Assembly (NCBI GenBank): GCA_936450465.1 | Contig: OW388292.1 | Span: 8,265,756-8,329,755, forward strand | Length of the DNA: 64,000 nt | Source of the DNA: Gibbula magus | Lineage: Eukaryota; Mollusca; Gastropoda; Trochida; Trochidae | Direction: 5' to 3' | In this document: one piece after another, positions 28,001 to 33,860 of the stretch | Layout: each line of letters starts with the position of its first letter | How positions within the stretch are numbered: the stretch's first letter is position 1 | The notes under the pieces: generated by a model | What the model was told of the DNA's origin: nothing | The model's database searches: none | Seen by the model: the letters and a program-made list of their open reading frames with translations, nothing else | Made by a program: the position numbers and the translations under genes

Positions 28001-31000
28001 CTACGTGGACAGACTGACGTCAGGAATACAAGGCACGAAGGGTAACCACAGTGAGACATACGTCAAGCTTAATTGGGGTAAGTGACAGATTTTTAAACAT
28101 CACTGAATAATGATGCAGAATATGATTGAATATGAATGCTCAATGAATCTGTTATTTCATTTGTAAGATGTAAAACGGATTGACACAATACATTTCATTT
28201 CATTTCACTTTTTGCATTGAATAAAGTTTAACGTTTGACAAGCGATTACTACAGCCTTTGATATAACGTTAATTTGTTTGTCTATGAGATTTTCGGGAAT
28301 TTCGGGACGTTCATACGAAGCTTGAAAACAACTTTTTTTTATTTGCAACTGTTTAATTGTTGTCTTCCAGCTGCTTCCGTTGACGATATTGCCGTTGATC
28401 CCACATCCCGGCTCATCTTCTACGCAGATAAAGGAAATGACGTCATTGGTGTTGTCACTATGGAGACGAAGTATCATAAAGTGGTTATCAGACATGAAAC
28501 ATTCTTACCAAAACATATAGTTCTGGATCCCATACGCGGGTAAGTATCAAACATCTTAAGTCTTTAAGCCATTTGCATTTTAGTTATTATAACGAATTTA
28601 CTTATTCAATGATTTAAAATTATATAGTAATGGAGAGTTAATACGATGGTTGATTGAGCGTTCACACAAACTAGTCATCGAGGCGTAGCCGAGGTGACTC
28701 TCTTTTGCCCATTGCCACCACGATCACTCGATCTTAAAGTATATAATTTTTAAAATTAGAAATGTTGTTCATTTATGTATGTTCTGACGTAAAGCGACTG
28801 TCACAATCCCTGTTGTGTTTGTGTATTCCTTCGTGAAGGTGATCTAACCTTGTGTCAAATCGAAGCCTACCAATGTAGCTATATTACAGTCATACGATAC
28901 TACTTGTATTGAAGGATACTATACTGGATCGACTGGGGACCATACCAACTGATAGAACGAGCTCGCTACGACGGAACAGAGCGTAAGGTGCTGGTGAGCT
29001 CCACTAACCTGTGGCCGCAGGGACTGAATCTTGATTCTCACGGTAGGTATAATTGGGAAATGTACTAAAGTCTTCTATTGTCGTCGTATAAACTGTAAAT
29101 AATGATTCTAATCATTGTCCTCAAATTATGACATACACAAAGGAATGGTGCCTTGTCTTCTCTTACATTAAAATGAAATATCCTTAGTCCTATTCCTTTT
29201 ACATAACACCACATCCCTCACTGTCTCTTGAAACTTTGGATGTTGGTCAAACCCGGACGTTACACTGTGGTACATAACCACGTCATTGAGCGTTGTCCTT
29301 AGAAACACTCTGTTTACGATTCGTATCTGCTAATAAAATACGCAGTCTTCGACATTGAACTTATAGTCACTACAGGTAAGTTTCATGAAACACGACCACG
29401 TGTCAGCGATTTAATGAAGAGGTAACAACGACTTGCTCTTGGAATTCGGGCCTGCATTGCGATGAGATTGTAGAACTACTAGCGATGGTATTTATCTGAT
29501 TCATGTTATATCTGTAGATCAGAAGCTGTACTGGACGGAGGGTAGCGGGAAGAGTGTTCAGGTGATGGATGTGAACGGATCTAACAGGAGAACAGTTCTC
29601 ACATCAGACTCGCATTACCCCTTCTCTCTCACTACCTTTAACGGTTACATCTTCTACTCACTTGTAACACATAACAACAGGTAATAATGCATATAGTTTA
29701 ATAAGTGAGAGATATACCCATACTTTTCCTCGTGTATCGAATGATATCCTACACTTTTCCCCGTGGGGCCCATACGAGACGCAAGCCGAGTAATGCGCCA
29801 CGTGGAAAAGTGTAGGTTATCATTCGATACACGAGGAAAAGTATGGGTATATCTGTCTTATACCCCACTTACGGTCGAGTGTAAACGGATACTATTTCAT
29901 AACATTTCTAAACAAATACAGCTGTAGACAAACTTGTGTATGAAACGAACAAACCAAATACGGCCTCATCTGTGACAACTCCCGGGTACGCTGAAATGTA
30001 CACTGAAATGTACAGCTAACGCCATAAACTGAATGGATAATGTCAACATGGCCAAATAGAGAAAACAGAACCAACTTTCAGTATGTTCATCATTTTGCAC
30101 GCAAAATTAAATAACATTCTTATATAAAAAGAAATACATAAAATTTGGATATAATATCATGCATTATAAGAACCATATTCACGTGGTCCTGAAAAAGTGT
30201 ACTAAGTTTCAACTGGCCTCGTGGTCTAATTGTTAGTACGTTCGGCCAGAAAGCAACAGGACACAGGTTCGATCCCAGGTGTCTTATATGTTCATATATA
30301 ATCTGACATTTTATAAAGTATTATCACCTAGATTTGGAAATTTAGAAAATTGACACTATTAATTTCTCAGTTGTTAAAAAGTGTAGGTATATTAGAAAAG
30401 TGTCGCTATATCAGAAAATGTGTAGGTATATCAGAAAAAGTGTAGCTATATCAGAAAAAAGTGTAGCTACATCAGAAAAAGTATAGGTATATCAGAAAAA
30501 GTGTAGGTATATCAGAAAAAGTGCAGGTATATTAGAAGCGTGTAGGTATATAAGAAAAGTGTAGCTATATCAGAAAAAGTATAGGTATATCAGAAAAAAG
30601 TGAGGTGTATCGGCTAATACACCTACGCTAATAAACCATAGCAACGAGACCGGAAGTGGGGTATAAGAGTTCTCATCGCTAGAATGTTGTCGAATACAGT
30701 GTATACAATCTTAATGAGCGTTAATGAATGTTATATTGGTAACGATCAACTTTTGACAGATAATTATACTATACCATACATGCAATGACAACAATTTGCA
30801 AACCTCGCTAACAATGGTGCTTCTCTTACTTTATCTTTCTGAGTCATCATGGCCTCATTACACTAAGGGGTTTGGATTCAGTTTTAATTTAAATTGTCTT
30901 TTAATCTTCCTTTCTCTTAAGTTTAATCATGAGGTCCAACATGGATGGGTCTGGAATATGGAAAACGGAGTTACCCCCCTTTAACTTCATCTCCGATATG

Positions 31001-31949
31001 AAGGTGCACAGATCGAATGCGATTGATTCAGGTAATTATGCAAATTGTGTTGGGTTTGATAGAACAACTACTCATTAAATATACTAAATAAAAAATTTGC
31101 TATGAAAGTAACGTAACTCTGTTGTTTGGTAGTACAAATGGTGTTTGATGTCAATTGTACTTAAAAAATAAAAGAAAGAAAGGGCAATACATGTAGTGTG
31201 TTCTCTATTAATGTTATACTCCTACATGACTATCATGAGAAAGAAATTAAAACTATCTTACCACTTTACAACAAAGGCTGTATGACTAGCAGTGAACCTG
31301 GTCAAACTTGATCAACTTTATTTTGCAATTATTATTTTTCAAACACAACATTGATGATAATTAACTGTTTCCGATGCTAGCTGGAAATGGGTGTGTAGGA
31401 AGTAACGGGGGGTGCCCGTTCATCTGCTTCCCCCGCCCCCGGGGACAGAGAGAGTGTGCTTGTCCCGAAGGTTACACCAGACAAGACAACAAACGCGACT
31501 GTGTTAAGGGTAGGTGCCTTCATGACGCTATCTATTGTGAATGATACTTCATGCTTATAGTTTTCTGCATCGATTCCTTCAGTATCATTTCTTCCCAATA
31601 ACTAACAACAAGTGAATTCTTGTTCATTGTAGATTGATGTTGCATTACAATTGAGAGGGTATTTACTTTTTTTAACATATCGACTGTAGCCGATTTTAAC
31701 TAAATAAGTAAATGTCACAGTTATTATAATAGATGATCTACATAACAATATTCCAACTAGAAATATGAATATTTACATTTGTAAATATTGAACGCGTCCT
31801 AGTTGTCACCGTCATTGAAATGAGATGAATTAAACCTGGCCATTTTGTCCGCAGACGAGGCTCAGAAGACTCACTGGTGGGACGAGTGGATGCAGGCGCG
31901 ACACAGGAGGAGGAGAAGGAGGAAGGCCGTCTCATCTAGATATCACTGA
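71..31949 (+). CDS. Large secreted mosaic protein (HYR/sushi/EphR-like/ConA/EGF/TSP1/YWTD), 3' part of gene
   Basis: Twenty-eight exons, each with AG/GT borders, join into one frame of 5027 nt (1674 residues plus stop); the 5' end lies outside the window. Residue order: HYR 1-79, sushi 80-139, sushi 140-201, HYR 202-280, sushi 281-349, sushi 350-412, unassigned 413-639, ephrin-receptor-like 640-693 and 694-747, ConA/pentraxin-like 748-937, two EGF 938-1015, TSP1 1016-1073, sushi 1074-1134, unassigned 1135-1285, ephrin-receptor-like 1286-1337, YWTD propeller 1338-1600, EGF 1601-1643, basic tail 1644-1674. No membrane segment is visible, so secretion is inferred. The module set recalls SVEP1 and SCUBE with an LRP-type propeller; no orthologue name is claimed. 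Most exons are 1-1 phase, as in proteins built by exon shuffling. Oddities are an in-frame TAG in the first exon and a tandem copy of exons 19-25. The chain uses copy 1 of that duplication. Confidence 0.85.
192..1172 (+). other. Intron 1, with poly-C tract
   Basis: No coding pattern seen. The only special feature is a run of about 33 C at 1058-1090, some 80 bases upstream of the exon 2 acceptor. Confidence 0.6.
1058..1090 (+). repeat. Poly-C homopolymer
   Basis: About 33 uninterrupted C residues. The opposite strand is poly-G and could form a quadruplex. Its length is likely to be variable or misassembled. Confidence 0.95.
1173..1291 (+). CDS. Exon 2: C-terminal half of HYR domain
   Basis: Acceptor CTTAG, donor GTGAGT; phase 2 in, phase 1 out. 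Encodes LVSGRGPGSVFPEG, the T-x-V-x-Y strand (HYITYKVTDRGG) and the closing C-x-V-x-F strand. Together with exon 1 it makes one HYR (hyalin repeat) domain, an Ig-like extracellular fold. Confidence 0.85.
1369..1522. mobile_element. Foldback/MITE-like inverted repeat
   Basis: Two arms of about 70 bases are near-perfect reverse complements around a short centre (GGCGCAGCC, 1441-1449). The left arm contains GCCGAATATCATTTC and the right arm GAAATGATATTCGGC. No coding capacity. It sits in intron 2, about 80 bases from exon 2. Confidence 0.85.
2533..2712 (+). CDS. Exon 3: sushi (CCP) domain
   Basis: Acceptor AACAG, donor GTAGGT, phases 1-1. Cysteine spacing fits a sushi module: C-RSLSRPTHGSIS-C, then C-SFS-C-ADGYWLDGS, then VC and VC. 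The chosen acceptor is the one that keeps phase 1 with exon 2. Sushi modules bind proteins or glycans outside the cell. Confidence 0.85.
2713..3865 (+). other. Intron 3
   Basis: AT-rich, with no exon-like open block bounded by splice sites and no recognisable repeat. I see nothing to annotate. Confidence 0.5.
3866..4051 (+). CDS. Exon 4: sushi (CCP) domain
   Basis: Acceptor TTCCAG, donor GTAAGA, phases 1-1. Encodes QCEDFTLPANAIGKSC, then MCTIQCNTAGGYSPAG, KCMADTQWS and HCD, a sushi-like cysteine series with the usual Trp near the last Cys. Confidence 0.85.
4052..4945 (+). other. Intron 4
   Basis: AT-rich non-coding sequence. It contains the CATA microsatellite at 4666-4712 and no other feature I can support. 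Confidence 0.6.
4666..4712 (+). repeat. (CATA)n microsatellite
   Basis: About eleven uninterrupted tetranucleotide units. Confidence 0.95.
4946..5182 (+). CDS. Exon 5: complete HYR domain in one exon
   Basis: Acceptor CTGTAG, donor GTATGT, phases 1-1. Encodes DTEKPKILNC, SATDNSGSVKL, the GTHLVRYEAIDPSGN strand typical of HYR (G-T-x-x-V-x-Y-x-A-x-D-x-x-G-N) and a closing C-V-F-T-V-T. Unlike the domain in exons 1-2, this HYR has no internal intron. Confidence 0.9.
5304..5510 (+). CDS. Exon 6: sushi (CCP) domain
   Basis: Acceptor ATGACAG, donor GTAAGT, phases 1-1. Encodes APSCPPPKVPADD, FECKDHKLGSHCQASCP, YVTCRQTG and FPTCY. Confidence 0.85.
5511..6811 (+). other. Intron 6, left part
   Basis: About 1.3 kb of AT-rich DNA. 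The stretch 6200-6700 is somewhat more GC-rich and looks like an old repeat, but I cannot name a family. No exon is supported. Confidence 0.4.
6812..8582 (+). repeat. 48-bp minisatellite (about 37 units), acceptor-derived
   Basis: The unit reads about TCCTATGTGTCCTGTAAACC followed by ATGTACCTCCAACTATGA and TACTGAACCG. Because 48 is divisible by three, it stays open in two plus-strand frames and one minus-strand frame, giving spurious ORFs of about 600 codons. Variants (GATACT/GATGCT/GAAACT, CCTTCC/CCGTCC) come in blocks, showing local unit duplication. The array ends directly at the exon 7 acceptor, whose sequence is itself a unit start with TAG in place of TAA. Confidence 0.95.
8602..8790 (+). 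CDS. Exon 7: sushi (CCP) domain
   Basis: Acceptor TGTCCTGTAG at the end of the 48-bp array, donor GTAACG, phases 1-1. Encodes TTCTDIPAPTNGVVAC, MCQIHCNDDYDVP, LLTCFKGEWTP and PGC, the sushi pattern with the W before the last Cys. Confidence 0.88.
8791..10916 (+). other. Intron 7
   Basis: Contains the 10-bp satellite at 9304-10750; 8791-9300 and 10751-10916 show nothing distinctive. Confidence 0.7.
9304..10750 (+). repeat. 10-bp minisatellite (TGTAAACTCA/TGTAAACTCG, about 145 units)
   Basis: Head-to-tail decamers with almost no length variation. Nearly all variation is CGTG versus CATG, a CpG-type transition; rarer variants are ACGCATG, CTCCTG and TGTTAAC. Some 60-bp blocks repeat exactly (9781-9840 = 9841-9900; 10321-10380 = 10381-10440), so a higher-order structure is forming. 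Confidence 0.97.
10917..11034 (+). CDS. Exon 8: start of first unassigned region
   Basis: Acceptor TTCCAG, donor GTATCT, phase 1 in, phase 2 out. Encodes MSFPDTYYLPSRSYYF, then SGDCSDDGTHEQ and a helix-like IQKAFIENFKR. No domain family is recognised. It continues into exon 9. Confidence 0.75.
11390..11782 (+). CDS. Exon 9: Cys module, furin-like site and S/T/acidic linker
   Basis: Acceptor TTTACAG, donor GTAAGT, phase 2-2. It begins with CTTETCQFENVEVTCG, then has a tetra-Arg sequence (codons 11493-11504, SRRRRD) that fits a furin-type cleavage site. A Ser/Thr/Pro/Asp/Glu-rich linker of about 75 residues follows, and then KFDFTIKNVSK. The linker is likely flexible and O-glycosylated. Cleavage is inferred from the motif only. 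Confidence 0.85.
11783..12100 (+). other. Intron 9
   Basis: Short AT-rich intron with a strong GTAAGT donor and TTTGCGCAG acceptor; nothing else seen. Confidence 0.6.
12101..12270 (+). CDS. Exon 10: end of first unassigned region
   Basis: Acceptor TTTGCGCAG, donor GTGCGT, phase 2 in, phase 1 out. Encodes VMSDAFVVDLFNQITNST (helix-like), then DVSFVCGPGKTLSNASTTLC, which leads into the ephrin-receptor-like module. Three N-x-S/T sequons are visible. Confidence 0.8.
12795..13420 (-). pseudogene. Tc1/mariner-type transposase remnant
   Basis: Read on the minus strand, degenerate pieces of a DDE transposase appear in order: VMVWG (near 13209-13230), DDNARPH (near 13056-13085), then CPDMNPIDHLWDILGQRVRA (near 12950-13010). 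Frameshifts and stops separate them. The DNARPH and PDMNPI-HLWD motifs are characteristic of the Tc1 group. It lies in intron 10, antisense to the host gene, and is certainly dead. Terminal repeats were not delimited. Confidence 0.8.
13852..14013 (+). CDS. Exon 11: ephrin-receptor-like (GCC2/GCC3) module
   Basis: Acceptor AATCAG, donor GTAAGA, phases 1-1. Encodes ACPAGSFHNQ, KCELCPLHSYSDQPGQTSC, TSCDPLTGTE and QCT. The C-P-A-G-x-[FY] start and C-x-x-C-P-x-x-x-Y-x-x-x-x-G-x-x-x-C core define this module, found in SVEP1, SCUBE and related extracellular proteins. Confidence 0.92.
14014..14468 (+). other. Intron 11
   Basis: AT-rich; no element recognised. Confidence 0.5.
14469..14630 (+). CDS. 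Exon 12: ephrin-receptor-like (GCC2/GCC3) module
   Basis: Acceptor TTGCAG, donor GTGAGT, phases 1-1, and the same length as exon 11 (162 nt). Encodes MCSPGQFSKSGLVPCSPC, then GFYQSEHFMTSCSQCPADS and PECL. Confidence 0.92.
14631..14967 (+). other. Intron 12
   Basis: AT-rich; nothing recognised. Confidence 0.5.
14968..15175 (+). CDS. Exon 13: ConA/pentraxin-like domain, part 1
   Basis: Acceptor TTAACAG, donor GTGAGT, phase 1 in, phase 2 out. Encodes FDLAATGPVDLNFGSVIH, then ELTVAFWVNILPP, the F-W-[VM] strand usual near the start of LamG/pentraxin folds, and the hydrophobic VNISLTFTHP strand. Confidence 0.75.
15176..15651 (+). other. Intron 13
   Basis: No recognisable element or exon. Confidence 0.5.
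15652..15842 (+). CDS. Exon 14: ConA/pentraxin-like domain, part 2
   Basis: Acceptor TATCCAG, donor GTACTG, phase 2 in, phase 1 out. Encodes IRPNIWTHMALVWKGYPS, with the W-T-H-[VM]-A-x-x-W strand of pentraxin and LamG domains, then VDMYIGGKRVQHYGG, the turn that describes ligand or label residues in these folds, and LTVHIGNNTG. Confidence 0.85.
15843..17108 (+). other. Intron 14
   Basis: About 1.3 kb, AT-rich. A short inverted repeat (AGATCGACTGT at about 16522 against ACAGTCGATCT at about 16563) may be a MITE relic. No exon found. Confidence 0.45.
17109..17279 (+). CDS. Exon 15: ConA/pentraxin-like domain, part 3
   Basis: Acceptor TTTTCAG, donor GTATGG, phases 1-1. Encodes ATIREVYVIPRSNTSD, LIASLAKKCSAGD, then a linker ending PSVCS. 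The aliphatic strand followed by a helix and two Cys fits the end of a pentraxin-like domain. Confidence 0.78.
17280..18934 (+). other. Intron 15
   Basis: About 1.65 kb. The stretch 17470-17640 is less AT-rich and may be an old transposon piece, but no family is recognised. The rest is featureless. Confidence 0.45.
18935..19168 (+). CDS. Exon 16: two EGF-like domains
   Basis: Acceptor GAACAG, donor GTACGT, phases 1-1. EGF 1: CDPDPCPGHHC, FVCVCMGGYSGKDC. EGF 2: FCVVDNKCVNGATC, INCTCTEDFKGRYC. Both have the six-Cys EGF pattern with C-x-C-x-x-G-[YF]-x-G. The calcium-binding consensus is not evident. Confidence 0.93.
19169..19747 (+). other. Intron 16, mostly a MITE copy
   Basis: Holds a copy of a dispersed repeat (19355-19710) also found at 58067-58396. 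Nothing else seen. Confidence 0.6.
19355..19710. mobile_element. Dispersed MITE, copy 1
   Basis: About 330 bp aligning along its length with 58067-58396: shared blocks include ATGTATTTGAAAAATAATGT, TACCACTAC and AATTGGTTTGTGTAATAAGA. The right end is CTACTGCCCCTTTAAG; the left terminal repeat is eroded. No coding capacity. Confidence 0.8.
19748..19921 (+). CDS. Exon 17: thrombospondin type 1 repeat
   Basis: Acceptor TTTACAG, donor GTAAAT, phases 1-1. Encodes GNWGPWAAWSECSLTCGGG, then QRLRTRLCNNP, KPCEG and CNVETCP. The W-x-x-W-x-x-W-S-x-C-S-x-[ST]-C-G-G-G core and R-x-R-x-C make this a clear TSP1, with the usual potential C-mannosylation and O-fucosylation sites. Confidence 0.97.
20168..20350 (+). 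CDS. Exon 18: sushi-like domain; duplication starts inside it
   Basis: Acceptor GTTCAG, donor GTAGGT, phases 1-1. Cysteines and glycines fit a sushi module (ECLESQ, AGCVEAEDGSMNCSVSCDEG, YTCRDEIWTPS, VSCV). The left breakpoint of the 4778-bp tandem duplication falls at TTTCAT 20339-20344, six coding bases before the donor. Confidence 0.85.
20787..21050 (+). CDS. Exon 19: second unassigned region, part 1
   Basis: Acceptor GCGTAG, donor GTGAGT, phases 1-1. Encodes FVIPETVELKYTVPYKTR, then CVAEEACMFEVTVETC, a Cys/aromatic/V-x-V-x-C pattern like that at the start of exon 9, and VITFTAHVSLIKDN. Confidence 0.82.
21455..21643 (+). CDS. Exon 20: second unassigned region, part 2
   Basis: Acceptor TTTCAG, donor GTACGT, phases 1-1. 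Encodes a helix-like stretch (LMSQQKLKAAWESLNTT), then LTCDAGTVPDEGYCC leading into exon 21. The last about 29 coding bases plus the donor are the founder of the 47-bp array downstream. Confidence 0.82.
21615..22412 (+). repeat. 47-bp minisatellite (about 17 units), donor-derived, copy 1
   Basis: The unit is about GGAACCGTACCAGACCAGGG, CTATTGTTGTACGTAACAAT and TAAATCT. The first unit is the exon 20/intron junction itself, so later units repeat the exon's 3' end and its GTACGT donor. Several units carry GTACAT instead. The identical array recurs at 26393-27190. Confidence 0.95.
22709..22864 (+). CDS. Exon 21: ephrin-receptor-like module
   Basis: Acceptor TGACAG, donor GTAGGT, phases 1-1. Encodes ACEPGTRFSNQTCAACAKG, WYQEDTGQMACSMCPAAS and ECH. 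Same module type as exons 11 and 12. Confidence 0.92.
23069..23299 (+). CDS. Exon 22: YWTD propeller, blade 1
   Basis: Acceptor CCTGCAG, donor GTAAGT, phases 1-1. Encodes FLLLTDPIVGRVWRANTSS, then AGYDPVSEQIIYVDR, the Y-D-P-x-x-x-x-[IL]-[IY]-[YW]-x-D signature of LDLR class B repeats. Confidence 0.88.
23593..23761 (+). CDS. Exon 23: YWTD propeller, blade 2
   Basis: Acceptor TTCCAG, donor GTAAGT, phase 1 in, phase 2 out. Encodes VDDIAVDPTSRLIFYADKGN (IAVD and FYAD positions) followed by a V-x-V-x-x-M-E strand and LPKHIVLDP. Confidence 0.9.
24137..24264 (+). CDS. Exon 24: YWTD propeller, blade 3
   Basis: Acceptor TTGAAG, donor GTAGGT, phase 2 in, phase 1 out. Encodes ILYWIDWGPYQLIERARYDG (YWID = YWTD position), TERKVLVSS and PQGLNLDS. 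The standard ORF track misses it because the true frame begins without an ATG. Confidence 0.87.
24740..24902 (+). CDS. Exon 25: YWTD propeller, blades 4-5
   Basis: Acceptor CTGTAG, donor GTAATA, phase 1 in, phase 2 out. Encodes DQKLYWTEGSGKSVQVMDVN, RRTVLTSD, PFSLTTFNGYIFYS. It joins exon 26 in frame (phase 2 to 2) but not exon 19' of the second duplication copy. Confidence 0.88.
24932..25076. mobile_element. Foldback element beside duplication breakpoint, copy 1
   Basis: Arms of about 50 bases are reverse complements: left with CCCATACTTTTCCTCGTGTA, right with TACACGAGGAAAAGTATGGG. It ends about 40 bases before the TTTCAT junction at 25117. Copied at 29710-29854. Confidence 0.85.
25565..25828 (+). 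CDS. Exon 19' (duplicate of exon 19)
   Basis: Same sequence as 20787-21050. Starts in phase 1, whereas the preceding exon 25 ends in phase 2, so direct splicing 25-19' shifts the frame. Confidence 0.6.
26233..26421 (+). CDS. Exon 20' (duplicate of exon 20)
   Basis: Same sequence and splice sites as 21455-21643. Confidence 0.6.
26393..27190 (+). repeat. 47-bp minisatellite, copy 2
   Basis: Same unit order and variants as 21615-22412. Fast-evolving arrays normally diverge, so this identity argues for a very recent duplication or an assembly artefact. Confidence 0.95.
27487..27642 (+). CDS. Exon 21' (duplicate ephrin-receptor-like module)
   Basis: Same as 22709-22864. Confidence 0.6.
27847..28077 (+). 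CDS. Exon 22' (duplicate YWTD blade 1)
   Basis: Same as 23069-23299. Confidence 0.6.
28371..28539 (+). CDS. Exon 23' (duplicate YWTD blade 2)
   Basis: Same as 23593-23761. Confidence 0.6.
28915..29042 (+). CDS. Exon 24' (duplicate YWTD blade 3)
   Basis: Same as 24137-24264. Confidence 0.6.
29518..29680 (+). CDS. Exon 25' (duplicate YWTD blades 4-5)
   Basis: Same as 24740-24902. Ends in phase 2, so either copy of exon 25 can join exon 26 in frame. Confidence 0.6.
29710..29854. mobile_element. Foldback element, copy 2
   Basis: Duplicate of the inverted repeat at 24932-25076. Beyond it the two sequences stay the same only to TTTCAT at 29895-29900. Confidence 0.85.
30208..30290 (+). repeat. 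tRNA-like SINE head or tRNA pseudogene
   Basis: An A-box-like TGGTCTAATTGTTAGTAC and a B box GGTTCGATCCC lie at tRNA spacing, and the sequence begins GGCCTCGTGG. The acceptor stem does not pair, so a functional tRNA is unlikely; a tRNA-derived SINE fits better. Confidence 0.6.
30376..30605 (+). repeat. Short tandem repeat, about 20-bp unit
   Basis: About eleven imperfect units of TATATCAGAAAAAGTGTAGG, with variants (GTGTCGC, GTATAGG). Lies in the intron before exon 26. Confidence 0.85.
30934..31031 (+). CDS. Exon 26: last YWTD propeller strand
   Basis: Acceptor CATGAG after a TTCCTTTCTCTT tract, donor GTAATT, phase 2 in, phase 1 out. Encodes SNMDGSGIWKTELPPF and NFISDMKVHRSN, matching the last propeller blade before the EGF in LRP-type proteins. 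Phase 2 fits exon 25. Confidence 0.8.
31381..31509 (+). CDS. Exon 27: EGF-like domain capping the propeller
   Basis: Acceptor ATGCTAG, donor GTAGGT, phases 1-1. Encodes GNGCVGSNGGCPFICFPRP, then ECACPEGYTRQDNKRDC. N-G-G-C-x-x-[IL]-C and C-x-C-P-x-G-[YF] are typical of the EGF that follows YWTD propellers. Confidence 0.93.
31855..31949 (+). CDS. Exon 28: terminal coding exon, basic tail
   Basis: Acceptor GTCCGCAG, phase 1, stop TGA at 31947-31949. Encodes DEAQKTHWWDEWMQARHR, then a run of Arg/Lys and AVSSRYH. The Arg-rich end may bind heparan sulfate or be trimmed by proteases; that is inference. No membrane anchor follows. Confidence 0.85.
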
Positions 31950-32179
31950 TCATACATGCACCTCCTCTTCTGCAGAAATAGTTTCCCCTTCAACAATTAT
32001 AGTTCATACAACTTGTTCTGACTTTATTTACCAGATATAATGTATTTTGTATGTTGTTTATTGGCTTCGGTTTGGTGCGCGAACAATGGTTTCCCGGTAT
32101 TTAGTATCTCTACACTTTAACATTTCATTATTTCATTGCTTAGACTTGTGAATAATGGTCCCACTCAACACGCCTCATT

Positions 32180-32213
32180 GGGGGGGGGGGGGGGGGGGGG
32201 GGGGTGGGGGGGG
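32180..32213 (+). repeat. Poly-G tract
   Basis: 25 G, one T, then 8 G. It has quadruplex potential and is a likely site of length variation. Confidence 0.95.
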
Positions 32214-32555
32214 AGAAGGTTGGTTGAGCTGACAGTTTATGTTCTACACTAGAGTGGCAAGGCGCGTAAGTATGTACTTATGAGGTGCGATGGTAGCTGG
32301 ATGCACCATTGCATTAATCGAAGCATTACTGGATCATAACTTCTTTATTGTGAACAGCACGACATTTCCGATTACGTGCTTTCTCCATAATCAGGTGGAT
32401 AGTGACATTGATATAGTGCGTTCCTAATGGAAGGATTGAGCAATTATTAAAACATAACGCAGTATTGCTAGAACGTGACTCAAATCAAATTTATACGAAT
32501 GCAATGGTTGGCTTGCTCATGTTTACACTTATTGTGTGTATGTATAAATGATTTA

Positions 32556-32561
32556 AATAAA
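32556..32561 (+). promoter_or_regulatory. Candidate polyadenylation signal for gene 1
   Basis: AATAAA about 600 bases after the stop. It is the first clear one I see downstream, but the hexamer is common in AT-rich DNA. Confidence 0.3.
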
Positions 32562-33723
32562 ATATCTTTTCTTAAGTACGATCTTCGTATTATAAAAATG
32601 TTATCAAGATACCATCTTGTGCTTTAAATGTCACAAGTATGTTGATCTGAAACCCAATACTTATCAAGGAGTTCACATCAGGACTTCACTATCCCACGTT
32701 CGTCTGTCTGTCTAAGCATGCAGCATGTTCATAACAAGAATGCCAGACGTTCAGTGCAGTGAATATAGAGAAGCGGGATATCCGTACAAACCTCCTCTTA
32801 CTTATGTTGACGTTACTTCAAACTCACATGGCAACAATCCTTCATTTCTCCACTACATGTAACTCTTTACTACTTGGTATTACGTCAATATATACAATGT
32901 AAATATTTAATAGATTAACAACTTCTATGTGCGACATAATATTGGGCAAAAAACGTTCTATTAAAACCAGCATGTATAATAAGTAAGTTTGCCTTCAATT
33001 CGTACCTTGTTCGTAAGAATAGCGTTGATCAGCCAGTAGGTTGTATTTTGAATGCCATGTGTTCACATATTTAAATCATTTATTTAAAATTTGTGATACA
33101 TTCTGACTCAATCACACAAGAAATGTATTTCAGAAGTATCATGTTAACCACAGTGTGAATTCTACTGATATGTTTTTAATTCGTTTTTTTTTTGTCTGTA
33201 AAACATCCGTGTGGATGTTCCTTTGTGTACGGTTTTACAAGCGGTACACAAGCAACGAAAGGAATACCCTCTAGAAAACGATCTGAAACAATTTCCTATA
33301 CTGCAGAAGTCAGGTTATGCATACCAGAAAAAGTTTTTCAAAATATCATTCGTCTGTTTGCAACTTTTCCTTGTAAACACCTCAATCATATACAAAGCAG
33401 GTTTTTGATCATTGCTACATGTTTAAGTAAAATACTCTTAAACAGCCTTCCGGGTTTACAATATATTTTCTTCTCTTATTCATTACTGTGTATCAAACTT
33501 AACAAGAAAAAGGAAGAAATCGGCTGTATTTGGTTTCCCACTACTCTCTATAAACATATCACCGATGTACACCTATCCACTTTCGGTGTACGATTATAAA
33601 GGTGGATAGACGCAACATCAAGAGTTCATCCACGTAAAGCTAAGGTTATTAAGATAAATGAATTGTCTTCATATCCGTTTTAATGTGACTATGATGTTTT
33701 TTTCCTTTCAATAAAAAATGATT

Positions 33724-33860
33724 TCACCCTGACACATTCTTCAAGAGACACTCGGCTGTACTGACACTGACCGAATCATCTACACTGTTACACTTCTCCT
33801 TGGTACTACAGATCCTACACGCTTGTACACGAGCCTGATTCAGGTGCGACCATTCACCGT
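33724..33860 (-). CDS. Possible terminal exon of a minus-strand gene
   Basis: On the minus strand a T-rich tract and ATCTGCACAG precede an open block that encodes DGEWSHLNQARVQACRICST, then KEKCNSVDDS, TAECLLKNVSG and a TGA. Four Cys and a phase-1 acceptor look exon-like. No domain is recognised and no upstream exons were found, so it could be a gene relic or chance. Confidence 0.35.

Larger units (their letters stand above)
25123..29900 (+). repeat. 4778-bp tandem duplication, copy 2
   Basis: Second copy of 20345-25122. It starts with the last bases of exon 18 and its donor but without the rest of that sushi exon. It carries a second set of exons 19-25, the 47-bp array and the foldback element. 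Confidence 0.95.
31950..33723 (+). other. 3' flank of gene 1
   Basis: Probably 3' UTR followed by intergenic DNA. It includes a poly-G tract (32180-32213) and a candidate polyadenylation signal at 32556. An ORF at 33192-33599 has no family resemblance and is not called. Confidence 0.4.

Noticed and set aside
30208..30290. Functional tRNA gene
   Set aside because: A and B boxes are present but the acceptor stem does not pair; SINE or pseudogene is more likely.
33192..33599. 135-codon ORF in the 3' flank
   Set aside because: Low-complexity, AT-rich composition, no domain, overlapping alternative frames.
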